33,051 bases of DNA from CAZBQG01 sp964493945 (GCA_964493945.1 CAZBQG010000013.1:1-33051), one strand, 5' to 3'. Positions 8,538-17,211 are shown, counted from the stretch's first letter. Translations and numbers: made by a program. Notes: generated from the letters alone by a model not told the origin.

Positions 8538-9634
8538 TCCTTTGGATCATCATTGCCGTTCTTGCCCTGGCCTCCATGATTGGCCTGGCCCGGCTGTTGC
8601 TGCGGACCGGCGGGGAGAAAGCTGCCCTTGATCCCGCCGGCGCCGTCTTCCGTGACCAGCTTGCCGAAATCAAAGGCGAGGTGGAGCGGGGCCTGATCAC
8701 GCCCGAAGAAGCCCGCGCCATGGAAGCCGAAATCGGCCGGCGCATGCTGCAAACCGCCAAGCAGGACAGCGAAGCCGAAACTGCTTCCACCCTACCCAGC
8801 CAGTGGATGAGCCGGGCCGGATTGGCGGCCGTTCTCTGCCTGCCATTGGGCGCCGTCGGGCTTTACGGCGCGTTGGGCACCCCCGGCCTGCCCGATCTGC
8901 CCCTGGCCGGGCGGTCCCTGGAGACCGAAAACCTGGCCCGGCAACAGGGCGAAATGTCGGCCATGGCGAGCCGTCTGGAAGAACGGCTGGCCAAGGATCC
9001 GGGCAACAGGGCGGGTTGGCAGCTTTTGGCCCGGACTTATTGGAGTGGGGGGAATTTCGCCAGGGCGGCAGAAGCCTTCAGGCGCGCCCATGAACTGGCC
9101 CAGGGCAATGCCACCATCGCCGCCGATTACGCGGAAACCCTGGTAATGGCCGATAAGGGTGCCTTTTCCGAAACCGCCCGTGCCGTTTTCGCCAAGGCCC
9201 TGGCCTGGAATAAACTGGAGCCCAAATCCCTGTTCTACCAAGGCCTGGATCTGGCCCAGCGGGGCAAGAATGCCGAAGCCATGCAGGTCTGGATCAATCT
9301 GATCAATATATCACCCCCGGGTGCGCCCTGGATGGCCACGGTCGGCGGGCGCATCCAGGCCCTGGCCAAGGCATCGGGCATCGATCCGGCCAGCATCAAG
9401 CCCACCCTAACGGCTCCCAAGCCTCCGCCGAGCAAGACAACCCCGCCGGCGCTGAGCGGCAGCCAAATGATGGAAATCAGGGCCATGGTTCAAAGGCTGG
9501 CCGAGCGGCTGAAAAAGGAGCCCAATGACTTAGAGGGCTGGCGCATGCTGGCCCGCTCCTACCGGGTGCTGGGCGAGAAGCAAAAGGTGGCCCAGGTGGA
9601 GGCCCGCATCAAAGCGCTTAGCGGGTCGCCGTGA
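8534..9634 (+). CDS. ccmI: Cytochrome c biogenesis factor CcmI (TPR protein)
   Basis: CcmI is an apocytochrome chaperone that presents the C-terminal helix of c-type cytochromes to the CcmFH ligation machinery. The 366-residue product has an N-terminal membrane helix, a leucine-zipper-like stretch (FRDQLAEIKGEVERGLITPE), a second helix near residues 95-115 and TPR repeats in the periplasmic part (GWQLLARTYWSGGNFARAAE and a later GWRMLARSY). It starts with TTG at 8534, overlapping the ccmH stop. It is the last gene of the operon and overlaps the convergent sugar dehydrogenase gene by 17 bases. Confidence 0.95.
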   Translation: MILWIIIAVLALASMIGLARLLLRTGGEKAALDPAGAVFRDQLAEIKGEVERGLITPEEARAMEAEIGRRMLQTAKQDSEAETASTLPSQWMSRAGLAAVLCLPLGAVGLYGALGTPGLPDLPLAGRSLETENLARQQGEMSAMASRLEERLAKDPGNRAGWQLLARTYWSGGNFARAAEAFRRAHELAQGNATIAADYAETLVMADKGAFSETARAVFAKALAWNKLEPKSLFYQGLDLAQRGKNAEAMQVWINLINISPPGAPWMATVGGRIQALAKASGIDPASIKPTLTAPKPPPSKTTPPALSGSQMMEIRAMVQRLAERLKKEPNDLEGWRMLARSYRVLGEKQKVAQVEARIKALSGSP

Positions 9635-10778
9635 TGCGCAGGATTTTATCATCGCCGCGCCTTGGCCGACCCCGGAAATCACGGTTGCCGGTGAGCACGT
9701 AAAGCGCCCCGTCCGGCTCCCTGACCGCATCCCGGAGACGTCCGTAAAAGGCAGTATCGCCATCATTGAACCAGCGCTCGATGCGCGCCGTGCGCCCGCC
9801 TCTCATGGTTATGCGGACGAGGGATTCGCTGCCCAGAGTGGCCACGAAAAGATCGCCCTGCCAAAAAACCATGCCCGAGGGCGGCGTCGCGGATTCCGGC
9901 CAGGCGACCACCGGATCACGGAAGCCACGCCGCTTTGGCGCGCCGACCATCAGCGGCCAGCCGTAATTGCCCCCCTTGACGATGCGGTTGACCTCGTCAT
10001 AGGCGCCAAAACCCACCTCGCCCGAGGGCCCGTGTTCGGAGGCATACATGTTGTTCGTCCCCGGCTCCCAGGCGAGCCCCTGCACGTTGCGGTGCCCCGA
10101 AGACCAGACGGGCGATTTCAGGTTCGGGTTGCCGGGCGGCACCTTGCCTTCCGGGGTGACCCGCAAAATCTTGCCGGCCCGGCTGGACAGGCGCTGGGAC
10201 AGATCGCGTTGCATGACGTCGCCGGTGCCCACATAAAGCATGCCGTCGGGCCCAAAAGCGATGCGCCCCCCATTGTGATTATCCCCCGCCGGAATGCCGC
10301 CCAGAATCACTTCTGAACAGACGATGCTTTCGCGCTCCATGCGGAAGCGGAAGACCTGATTGCCCCGGCGCTGCCCCCGGCGCCAAGTATACATGACATA
10401 CACATAAGGCGAGCGGGTGAATTGGGGATGAACCGCGATCCCCATCAGACCAGCCTCATCATCGACGGCGGCCTCAAGCTTACCTATATCCCGTGCCTTC
10501 AGTTTGCCGTCACGGCCAATGACGCGGATGCGCCCCTTGCGTTCGGCAACCAGGGCGCGGCCGTCGGGCAGGAAGGCCAGGGACCAGGGGGCTTCCAACC
10601 CGGTTACCCAATTTTCCACCCGGATGCCCGGCGGATGCAGGATCCAGCGGTCTTCCACCTGTTGGGGCCGGGGGCCCTTGACCGTCTGGGCGTGGGCCTC
10701 CCGGGGGGCCAGTTGAGCCATAAGAAGCCAGGTCAGAAGGATGATGAATGGGTGAAAAAAAACGCGTCTCGCGGGCAT
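9618..10778 (-). CDS. Secreted PQQ-dependent sugar dehydrogenase (soluble aldose dehydrogenase family)
   Basis: This is a 386-residue six-bladed beta-propeller of the GSDH / YliI (Asd) family, which oxidises aldose sugars with pyrroloquinoline quinone in the periplasm. A signal peptide spans about residues 1-30, with a likely cut after AHA. Family landmarks follow: GLEAPWSLAFLPDGRALVAE, DDEAGLMGIAVHPQF, NHNGGRIAFGPDGMLYVGTG and ASEHGPSGEVGFGAYDEVN. The ATG at 10778 has GGAGGC upstream. An MFS gene lies upstream on the same strand, 91 bases away. The substrate cannot be told, and no PQQ synthesis genes are in view. The 3' end overlaps ccmI on the opposite strand. Confidence 0.9.
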   Translation of the reverse strand: MPARRVFFHPFIILLTWLLMAQLAPREAHAQTVKGPRPQQVEDRWILHPPGIRVENWVTGLEAPWSLAFLPDGRALVAERKGRIRVIGRDGKLKARDIGKLEAAVDDEAGLMGIAVHPQFTRSPYVYVMYTWRRGQRRGNQVFRFRMERESIVCSEVILGGIPAGDNHNGGRIAFGPDGMLYVGTGDVMQRDLSQRLSSRAGKILRVTPEGKVPPGNPNLKSPVWSSGHRNVQGLAWEPGTNNMYASEHGPSGEVGFGAYDEVNRIVKGGNYGWPLMVGAPKRRGFRDPVVAWPESATPPSGMVFWQGDLFVATLGSESLVRITMRGGRTARIERWFNDGDTAFYGRLRDAVREPDGALYVLTGNRDFRGRPRRGDDKILRITATR

Positions 10779-10853
10779 GATCTGGCCTCCATGACTGTAG
10801 CGCTCAAAAAAAAGATTTTGCCGCCTGGGTCAGCCCCTAGCAACCACCATCTG

Positions 10854-10869
10854 GAGCCGGATTCGGCTC
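10854..10869 (-). other. Small perfect hairpin just after the MFS gene
   Basis: GAGCCG (10854-10859), loop GATT and CGGCTC (10864-10869) form a six-base-pair hairpin touching the MFS stop codon. On the minus strand an eight-T run follows about 40 bases later (near 10806-10813), too far for a classic intrinsic terminator. It may attenuate read-through into the dehydrogenase gene or do nothing. Confidence 0.35.
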
Positions 10870-12171
10870 TCATTTGCGGCTTGGACGCGGCTCGGCCTCC
10901 AAGGTGGTCATCTGGCGTCGGATAAGCGGCCGCAGGACCAAGAAGAATAAAATCATCACCCCGGCCATCACGGCAATCGGCGGGCGCAGGCCCAGAACTT
11001 CGGCCAGCCCACCCATGGCCAGGGCACCCAGGGCGGCACCGCCGCCCGACAGTGACGAATTGAGGCTGACGATGCGGCCCCTGAGCGCGTTATCGACCAC
11101 ATTCTGAACCAGACTATTGATGCATATATTGACGCAAACCTGGCACAGGGCTGCCAGACCCAACAGGGCGAGCGCCAATGGGAAATTTCCGCTCATGGGG
11201 AAAAGAATGAGAAAAAGACTGGCCACCAGACCGGCAGTGATCAAAATATTCGCCAAGCCCCCCGTGCGGCCCCTGAGCGCCAGCCAGGCGGCTCCGGTCA
11301 GGGCGCCGAGACCGGCCGCCGCATTAAGCATGGCCAGACCATCGGCACCCCGGTCGAATATCTGATCGGCAAAACCGGGAAGCAATTCGGCATAGGGCCT
11401 GATCAAAAACCCGGTGGTAAAGGACAGCACCAATAAAAGACGAAGAGAAGGCAATCCCCAGGCATAACGGAACCCGGCCACAAGATCGCGAATCACATCG
11501 ACAGAGCGCATGGCGCGGCGTTTCTCGGGCGCCATGCGGATCATAAACAAAGCACCCATCAGCCATAACAAGGCAAATGCGTTAAAGAAAAATGCGGCCC
11601 CGATGCCGGCCCAGATAATCACCAGCCCGCCGATCACCGGGCCGATGAAAAGCCCCACCTGATAGGTTGAGGAATTCAAGGCAATGGCCGCCGAAAGATT
11701 GGCCCGGTCCACCAATATGGGGATCAGGGTCTGGCGGGCGGGAAAATCAAACGACATGAGGATGCCCTGCAGGGCGGCAAGCCCAACCAGGGACCATGGC
11801 GTGATGATCTTGCTCACCGTAAGCAGTCCCATCAGCGCGGCAACCACAAAGCCGACCGCCAGCGCCCAGAGGGCAACCCGTCTGGCCCCGATGCGGTCGG
11901 CCACGGCGCCGGCCACGGGCCCTACGAACATCAAGGGGATGAGGGAGACAAAACCGATGATACCCAGCCAAATGGCCTGTTCGGTCAATTTCCAGATGAG
12001 CCAGCCAAGGGCTATTTTGTTGACCCATACGCCGTTGACCGAAACCAGATTGCCGACCCAATAGATAAAGAAATTCCTTGACGACAAGGCGCGTCCGATG
12101 CCGCCCAGAAAGGCAAATTTCGGGCCGGGACCCTCCCCGCCTTCCCCTGCGGCAGATCTATTTTGTTCCAT
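10870..12171 (-). CDS. MFS transporter, EntS/MFS_3-like exporter
   Basis: This 433-residue major facilitator resembles the enterobactin-exporter (EntS) and 'transmembrane secretion effector' branch. It has about twelve hydrophobic helices. The loop 2-3 motif GAVADRIGARRVALWA lies near residue 90-105, and the family-typical SFDFPARQTLIPILVDRANL segment is in the middle. A glycine-rich soluble leader of about 18 residues precedes the first helix. The start ATG at 12171 has no strong ribosome site. A perfect TTGACA hexamer lies upstream on the minus strand (12230-12235) without a convincing -10. The substrate is unknown. It is probably co-oriented and possibly co-transcribed with the dehydrogenase. 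Confidence 0.88.
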   Translation of the reverse strand: MEQNRSAAGEGGEGPGPKFAFLGGIGRALSSRNFFIYWVGNLVSVNGVWVNKIALGWLIWKLTEQAIWLGIIGFVSLIPLMFVGPVAGAVADRIGARRVALWALAVGFVVAALMGLLTVSKIITPWSLVGLAALQGILMSFDFPARQTLIPILVDRANLSAAIALNSSTYQVGLFIGPVIGGLVIIWAGIGAAFFFNAFALLWLMGALFMIRMAPEKRRAMRSVDVIRDLVAGFRYAWGLPSLRLLLVLSFTTGFLIRPYAELLPGFADQIFDRGADGLAMLNAAAGLGALTGAAWLALRGRTGGLANILITAGLVASLFLILFPMSGNFPLALALLGLAALCQVCVNICINSLVQNVVDNALRGRIVSLNSSLSGGGAALGALAMGGLAEVLGLRPPIAVMAGVMILFFLVLRPLIRRQMTTLEAEPRPSRK

Positions 12172-12273
12172 AAGTGATGGTTTCCGGCGCCTGGCAATTG
12201 AGCCAAGACCTGGACCCGGAAGAAAATATTGTCAAGCCGGGCGAAAGAATAACACAGCACCTCTTGATAAATC

Positions 12274-12285
12274 CTTGGCGCCAAG
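12274..12285. promoter_or_regulatory. Perfect palindrome, possible operator between divergent genes
   Basis: CTTGGCGCCAAG is a perfect 12-base palindrome in the 150-base gap between the MFS gene (minus) and the AsmA-like frame (plus). It sits just downstream of a TTGATA hexamer (12264-12269), where it would overlap a promoter spacer. Regulator binding is inference. Confidence 0.3.
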
Positions 12286-12321
12286 TCATTCTGGATGAAA
12301 CTGTGAACCGGGAGGGGTGGC

Positions 12322-12630
12322 GTGGCCCTTAAAAAGCCGTTGATTATTGGTGGCGGTGTCGTCGTCGCCGTGGTGGTGATCGTCGCCGTTGGCGCGATCG
12401 TGTTCCTGTCTTCCATCGATGGCATCGTCAAGGCGGCGGTGGAGGAGGCGGAGCCACGCATCACCAAGGCCGAGGTCAAGCTGGAAACGGTAGAGATTTC
12501 CCTGACGTCGGGCGCGGGGCGGCTGGCCGGGCTCAAGGTCGGCAATCCCCAGGGGTTCAAAACGGAAAGCGCTTTTCGATTGGGGGAAATCGCGATCCAG
12601 GTGGATCTGGGGCGACCGACGGCAAATTGA
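12322..12630 (+). pseudogene. AsmA-like membrane-anchored protein, N-terminal part, frame broken
   Basis: This 102-residue frame starts with GTG at 12322, eight bases after a strong GGGAGG site. It encodes one hydrophobic helix (about residues 6-30) followed by a domain beginning SSIDGIVKAAVEEAEPRITK, which resembles the N-terminus of small AsmA-like periplasmic proteins. The family pattern (VDLGS, then IHIKDILI) continues in another frame. From base 12612 the reading reads ATDGKLIHIKDILI, so losing one base near 12610-12614 explains the stop at 12628-12630. The stop overlaps a TTG that could restart translation in the new frame. It could be a mutation or an assembly error. Confidence 0.7.
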
Positions 12631-13577
12631 TTCATATTAAGGACATCCTCATATCCTCCCCGACCGTGACTTACGAACTGGGCTCGTCGGGCAGCAATCT
12701 GGATGCGATGCAGAAGAATGTCGAGGAATTCACCGGCGGCTCAAAAGGTGGCGCCAATCTGGATTTTGACCGGATTGCCAAGATGGATCAAAAGGGCAGC
12801 GCATTCCAAAAGGCCCTGCATAAGGAATATGTGCGTCTGGCCAGGATGGAAGGCGACGAATTTGACTGGAGCGATGCGGGTTTTTTCAATGACCGGGCCG
12901 AAGGCTCAGCCATGGGCCAGAAGATCGGGCCGCAGGCCATCGCGGCGCGCTCCTTGCCGGGCGACAAGGTAAAACTAATGTCGGCCACGCGGGCCAAACT
13001 GGTTAAGGCGCTGGCCGCCGGCTCCGCCAAGCGCCCGGTTCTCGCGGCACAGGCCCAGGCCGGCTTCGATTGCTGGATGCAGGAACAGGAAGAAAACTTC
13101 CAGTCCGACGACATCATCGATTGCCGCAGGGCCTTCACCATTGCCTATAACGGGCTGACGAAAAAAGCCAAGAAAAAAGCCGCACCCAAGAAGGCAACAC
13201 CAAAGCGCCGCGCCCACCGGACCCGGAAGCCCAAGCCCAAGCCACTGCCTCTCTACAAGATCAATTTCGGCTTCAACAGCGCCAAGCTGGACGGCAAGGC
13301 CATGGGTGTGATCGCCAAGGCGGCAGCCACCATCAAATCGGCCAAGGTCAAAATGGCCGTGATCAACGGTCATGCCGACCGCTCCGGCGCCAAGGGGTAT
13401 AACCAGAAGCTTTCCAACGCCCGGGCCAGCGCGGTAACCAAGGCCCTGACCAAGGCAGGCGTCTCCGGAAGCCTCATCAAACAGCGCGGTTACGGCGAGA
13501 CCTGGATGCTGGTCCAGACGACCGACGGCAAGCGCGAAGCCGGCAACCGGCGGGTCGATATTCTACTGGCCCGCTAA
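12627..13577 (+). CDS. OmpA-domain protein fused to an AsmA-like fragment
   Basis: This open frame encodes 316 residues. Residues 1-43 (IHIKDILISSPTVTYELGSS onward) continue the AsmA-like protein of the preceding frame. From about residue 44 (NLDFDRIAKMDQKGSAF) the sequence matches the mature part of an alphaproteobacterial OmpA-family envelope protein. Its landmarks are FDCWMQEQEENFQ, Cys149 and Cys166 as a possible disulfide, a lysine- and proline-rich linker (about 178-206) and a C-terminal OmpA domain (about 209-316). The peptidoglycan-binding motif is GHADRSGAKGYNQKLSNARA. No signal peptide is present in this frame. If the upstream frameshift were absent, the AsmA-like helix would anchor the OmpA domain in the inner membrane. 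The only start is a TTG overlapping the previous stop. Confidence 0.75.
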   Translation: MIHIKDILISSPTVTYELGSSGSNLDAMQKNVEEFTGGSKGGANLDFDRIAKMDQKGSAFQKALHKEYVRLARMEGDEFDWSDAGFFNDRAEGSAMGQKIGPQAIAARSLPGDKVKLMSATRAKLVKALAAGSAKRPVLAAQAQAGFDCWMQEQEENFQSDDIIDCRRAFTIAYNGLTKKAKKKAAPKKATPKRRAHRTRKPKPKPLPLYKINFGFNSAKLDGKAMGVIAKAAATIKSAKVKMAVINGHADRSGAKGYNQKLSNARASAVTKALTKAGVSGSLIKQRGYGETWMLVQTTDGKREAGNRRVDILLAR

Positions 13578-13605
13578 CAAGGCGGAATAAGCGCCAGGTT
13601 GAGAC

Positions 13606-13638
13606 TGGCCGCCGCCCCCATTTGGGCAGCGGCCATTT
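13606..13638 (+). terminator. Hairpin after the OmpA-domain gene, likely terminator
   Basis: TGGCCGC-C-GCCC (13606-13617) pairs with GGGC-A-GCGGCCA (13624-13635), giving eleven base pairs with one mismatch and a six-base loop CCATTT. Only three T follow, so termination is likely but may be partial. It lies 29 bases after the stop codon and 25 before the next gene. Confidence 0.6.
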
Positions 13639-13662
13639 CATTGGTACCTGTGAAAGGCCGAA

Positions 13663-14985
13663 ATGACCGAGGAAAAACCGCTTCCACTGGAAGACAGATT
13701 GGCTGAGCTGCTTCGCGGATTGGGTCTGGAACGGGCCCATATGGCGGCCCGCCAGGTTACGGATTGGCAAGGATTGGCCACCCGGGACACTGATCTCTTC
13801 GCCTCGCTTACGCTGCTTTGTCCCTTTGGCCTTCATGCCGGTCTGGCCGGTTCCATGGCTTCCAGGCTTTTGGTGCTGGGTGGCGATCAAGGCAAGGCTT
13901 GTGAAAAGCTGGCCAGCGCCGTGGCCCGGCTGGAAGGTGCCCATTTCCACCCCCTGGCCGGTAGCGCCGGGGAACTCTGGGACGACACGGCCAAAACCCA
14001 TGAAGAAGAAGTGGGCACCGCGTTGCTGGATTTTCTCAAATCCCAAACCGCAATACCTGCCGCCGGTCTTGCCGAGGGTACCGGCGAGGCCCAAGGCATA
14101 ACCTACAGGGTCCGGGGAGCCGGGCCTCCATTGGTGCTTTTCCCGCTTTCGCTGGCGCCGTCGCAGTGGGAACCCTTGACCCCGTTGCTGAGCGCCCATT
14201 TTTGCACCCTCACCCTGGGCGGTCCCCATCTGGGTGGGGCCGGATTCCTGGAAGGCCGGGCCACGGCGCCCGGCTATCTGGGCGTGGTCAGCAGGATCAT
14301 TGACGAACTGAATATTTCGCCCGGCCAGAACCTGTTGGATGTGGGAAGCGGTTCCGGCGCCATAGACCGCTGGTTGGCCGGGCGCACCAAAGGCGCAAAC
14401 CAGATCACCGGAGTGGATGTAAACGCCTATCTGATCGGCGAAGCGAGAGACCTGGTGCGCCGTCAGGGATTGGATGGAATCATCCGCTTCGAAAAAGCCA
14501 GCGCCCTCGAACTGCCCTTCCCCGATGCCAGTTTCGACCGGGTCTTTTCCAGCACCGTGATGGAAGAGCTGGACGCGGACCGCATGCTGGCGGAACTGGT
14601 CCGCGTGACGCGCCCCGGTGGCCAGGTGGCGGTGATCACCCGCGCCGTGGATATGGGACGCCTGGTTAATCTGCCCGTTGGCACCCAATTGAAGGCCAGG
14701 CTGGAGGCGCCGGGGGGCGGCGGGCTTGATCCATTGGGCTGCGCCGATGCCAGCCTCTATGGCAGATTCGCCCGGGCCGGACTGGAACAGGTCCGAAAAA
14801 TTCCCCAGATCGCGGCTTTCGGCGATGCGGGCGGAGCCTATGAGCAATCGGTCATCGGCATGCTATTCGGGTCCCTCGATGCCACCGAAAACGCGGAGGC
14901 GAGGGCCGCGCTGGCCAAATCCCGCGAAGACGGCAGTTTCGTGGTCACCGCACCCTTCCACGGCGCCTTGGGAACCAAAAAATAG
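13663..14985 (+). CDS. SAM-dependent methyltransferase with a long N-terminal region
   Basis: This is a 440-residue protein. The class I methyltransferase fold is in the C-terminal half: motif I LLDVGSGSG (residues 224-232), acidic strand-2 end GVDVN (250-254), the FDRVFSSTVMEEL segment and RPGG. The substrate is unknown. Residues 1-140 are helical with no family I recognise. Residues 145-190 (GITYRVRGAGPPLVLFP, then SQWEPLTPLLSAHF) resemble the first strands of an alpha/beta-hydrolase, but no nucleophile elbow follows. The ATG at 13663 has GAAAGG upstream. It stands alone between a hairpin and the histidine kinase and ends with TAG. Confidence 0.8.
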   Translation: MTEEKPLPLEDRLAELLRGLGLERAHMAARQVTDWQGLATRDTDLFASLTLLCPFGLHAGLAGSMASRLLVLGGDQGKACEKLASAVARLEGAHFHPLAGSAGELWDDTAKTHEEEVGTALLDFLKSQTAIPAAGLAEGTGEAQGITYRVRGAGPPLVLFPLSLAPSQWEPLTPLLSAHFCTLTLGGPHLGGAGFLEGRATAPGYLGVVSRIIDELNISPGQNLLDVGSGSGAIDRWLAGRTKGANQITGVDVNAYLIGEARDLVRRQGLDGIIRFEKASALELPFPDASFDRVFSSTVMEELDADRMLAELVRVTRPGGQVAVITRAVDMGRLVNLPVGTQLKARLEAPGGGGLDPLGCADASLYGRFARAGLEQVRKIPQIAAFGDAGGAYEQSVIGMLFGSLDATENAEARAALAKSREDGSFVVTAPFHGALGTKK

Positions 14986-15092
14986 AAAAAGGTTACAAGG
15001 GACACATAAAGCTAGCAAAACCACCAAAAAAGTAATTAATGGTCATTTTACCCTCGATTGATCCTCATTTCATGGCATAGTCCGCTTTTAAT

Positions 15093-15104
15093 TTGGTAAA
15101 CCAA
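15093..15104. promoter_or_regulatory. Palindrome upstream of the histidine kinase, possible operator
   Basis: TTGGTAAACCAA is an inverted repeat with five-base arms and a two-base centre, 25 bases before the kinase start in an AT-rich 144-base gap. TTGGT/ACCAA arms are typical of GntR-type operators, though their spacing usually differs. The kinase itself carries a winged-helix domain, so self-binding is conceivable but untested. Confidence 0.35.
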
Positions 15105-15129
15105 TTGACCACACTTTTAGGGTTATATT

Positions 15130-17211
15130 TTGCGGGGAAACGGATTTCTTGGCGAAGATGGCATTTCGCTCGCCCACGATGAGACCCGGGCCGGCGTCAT
15201 TTCCCATATCCTGCGCCATGAATTGCTGCGCCGGCCTGATTTGCGCGGCAAGGTATTGGCACTGCTGTCGGACAGGGGAACGGACCACCGGGCGCCCCGG
15301 CTATCGTCGGGCAATTGGGAAGTAATCTGGGCCCTAGCCAGGTTCCACCTCAACATAGACCAGCCGATCATTTCCGATGTCCATCTGATGACCGGCGGTT
15401 CGCGCTCAACCGTGCAAAGAAGCCTGCGCAAATTGGAAAATCTGGGGGTCATTTCGACCAAGATGGATTTAGTCGATCAGCGCCGCCGGCTGGTGAATCT
15501 GGCCCAGTCCTTCACCGATCTGCTCGATGAATTCGTCGATGATTGTTTCGAGGAGTTCAAGGAACTGATCGAGCTTCGCGACCGGGGCGAGAGGCGCCTG
15601 GCCGAAGAAGCGCGCGAGGAATCGGAAGAAAAATACCGCCGCCTTTTCGAACATGCCAATGATGCGATCTTTGTTTCCGATCCCAAAACCCATCAATTTC
15701 TCGATGTCAATAAGAACGCAGCCAAGAGACTGGGCTACAGCCGGGATGAGTTGCTCCAAATGAAGGCCGTCGATATTGTCTTTCCCAGCAGACTGCCATT
15801 CCTGGACGGCATATACCAGACCCTGAAAAAAACCAGCGAAGCCGTGTTCGAGGGCATGCAACTTCGCAAGGACGGATCGACCATGCCGGTCGAGGTCACT
15901 TCGCGCCTGATCGAATTTGGCGGCCGGCAGGTAATTCAGAGCTATGTCCGCGACATGACCGAGCGCAAACTCGCCGAGACCGCCTTGCGCGAAAGCGAGG
16001 CCCGCCTGATAGCCATCCTGGAAAGCAGCCCCTTCGGCGTGGTGGTCGCCTCCCTCACCGAGAGAAAACGGTTTTTCGTCAACAGCAGCTATATGGAAAT
16101 GTCCGGCGGAGGGACGCCTGCCACGTTTCTCGAGGGAGATTTCATCGACACTTTCGTCGACCAGAAGGTCTTTCGGGAACATTGGGCCGAGTATCAGGAA
16201 AGCGGCCATATTGCCGGCGCCGAGGCCCAGCGCCTGCGGCCTGATGGCTCCACCTGGTGGTGCCTTTATAATTGGCGGCCTTTCATTTACCAGGGTACGG
16301 AAGCGGTAATTATCTGGCATCACGATATCACCGAGCAGGTACGCGCCAACGAATTGCTGTTGGAAAGCGAGCAGCGGTTCCATGATTTCGCAGATTCGGC
16401 CGCCGACCGGTTCTGGGAGACGGATGAAGATCACCAGATCATCTATGTGTCCCAGGCACCTGCCGGATCGGGCCTGCCCAGGGCGGAGGATATCGTGGGG
16501 CTGGCCCGATGGGACATTGACGGCATGAATCCGGATCCTGAATTTTGGCGAGCCCACCGCGCCGACATCGCCGCCAGGCGCCCGTTCCGCGATTTCCGCT
16601 TCCGCCGGACGCGGCCCAACGGCCGGGTCGCTCATGTCCGCGTCGACGGCAAGCCGGTCTTCGATGGCGATGGAACTTTCAAGGGTTACCGGGGCACCCT
16701 CAATGATGAAACGGAATTGGCAAAAATCCGCCTGGAGATCGAGGAAACTCTGGCGGATTCGGAAACCAAATACCGCGATCTCTATGAAAACGCGCCGATC
16801 CCCTATTATTCGGTCGATCCCGGCACCGAAAGATTTACCAGCGCCAACCTGGCCGCGCTGGAATTGTTCAAAACCGATCTGGAGAGCCTCACCAAAAAAA
16901 CCGTAACCGATTTTCTGCCAGATAAGCCCGCGGCAAGGAAGGAACGGAGCGATCTGTTCCAACGCATGAGAGCGGGAGAGGCCTTCCGCAGCCTGGAAAT
17001 GGAAATCCGTACCGCCGACGGAACACCCAAATGGACCAGCATTTCAGTGGATCCAATCCGGGATGGGGAAGGCAAGGTGGTGGAGCTGCGCACGACCCAG
17101 ACCGACATCACGGAGCGTAAAATCGCCCAGGCAAAGGCCCAGGATGCTCATGCTAAGCTGCAGGACGCCTTCGAAAGCATATCGGGCTGGGTCACGCTTT
17201 ATGATGCCTAG
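15130..17211 (+). pseudogene. Winged-helix / multi-PAS sensor histidine kinase, N-terminal part up to in-frame TAG
   Basis: This 693-residue frame starts with TTG at 15130, with AGGG seven bases upstream. A MarR-like winged-helix region (about residues 60-130) has a recognition-helix pattern near GGSRSTVQRSLRKLENLGVI. A helical linker follows, then four PAS domains: EKYRRLFEHANDAIF (from about 167), SEARLIAILESSPFGVV (about 288), SEQRFHDFADSAADRFWETD (about 412) and ETKYRDLYENAPIPYYSVDP (about 543). The fifth begins at GWVTLYDA and is cut by TAG at 17209-17211. The following sequence, DHFVMCNSRF, is the direct continuation of that PAS domain in the same frame. The TAG stands where Glu or Gln is expected, so one base change (GAG or CAG to TAG) explains it. 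The kinase domain lies downstream, and this part alone could not signal by phosphotransfer. Confidence 0.85.

Noticed and set aside
12600..12632. Programmed -1 frameshift joining the AsmA-like and OmpA frames
   Set aside because: No slippery heptamer or following structure is visible. A lost base or an assembly error is simpler.
13477..14847. Open frame of about 456 codons on the minus strand opposite the methyltransferase
   Set aside because: There is no family resemblance and no ribosome site, and the plus strand has a clear SAM-binding motif. It is a high-GC shadow frame.
15105..15130. TTGACC plus TTATAT as a promoter for the histidine kinase
   Set aside because: The spacing is only 12 bases and the -10 would reach the start codon.
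15469..16962. Long open frame of about 497 codons on the minus strand opposite the histidine kinase
   Set aside because: It mirrors the codon bias of the plus-strand kinase, has no recognisable domain, and the plus strand shows clear PAS domains over the same bases.
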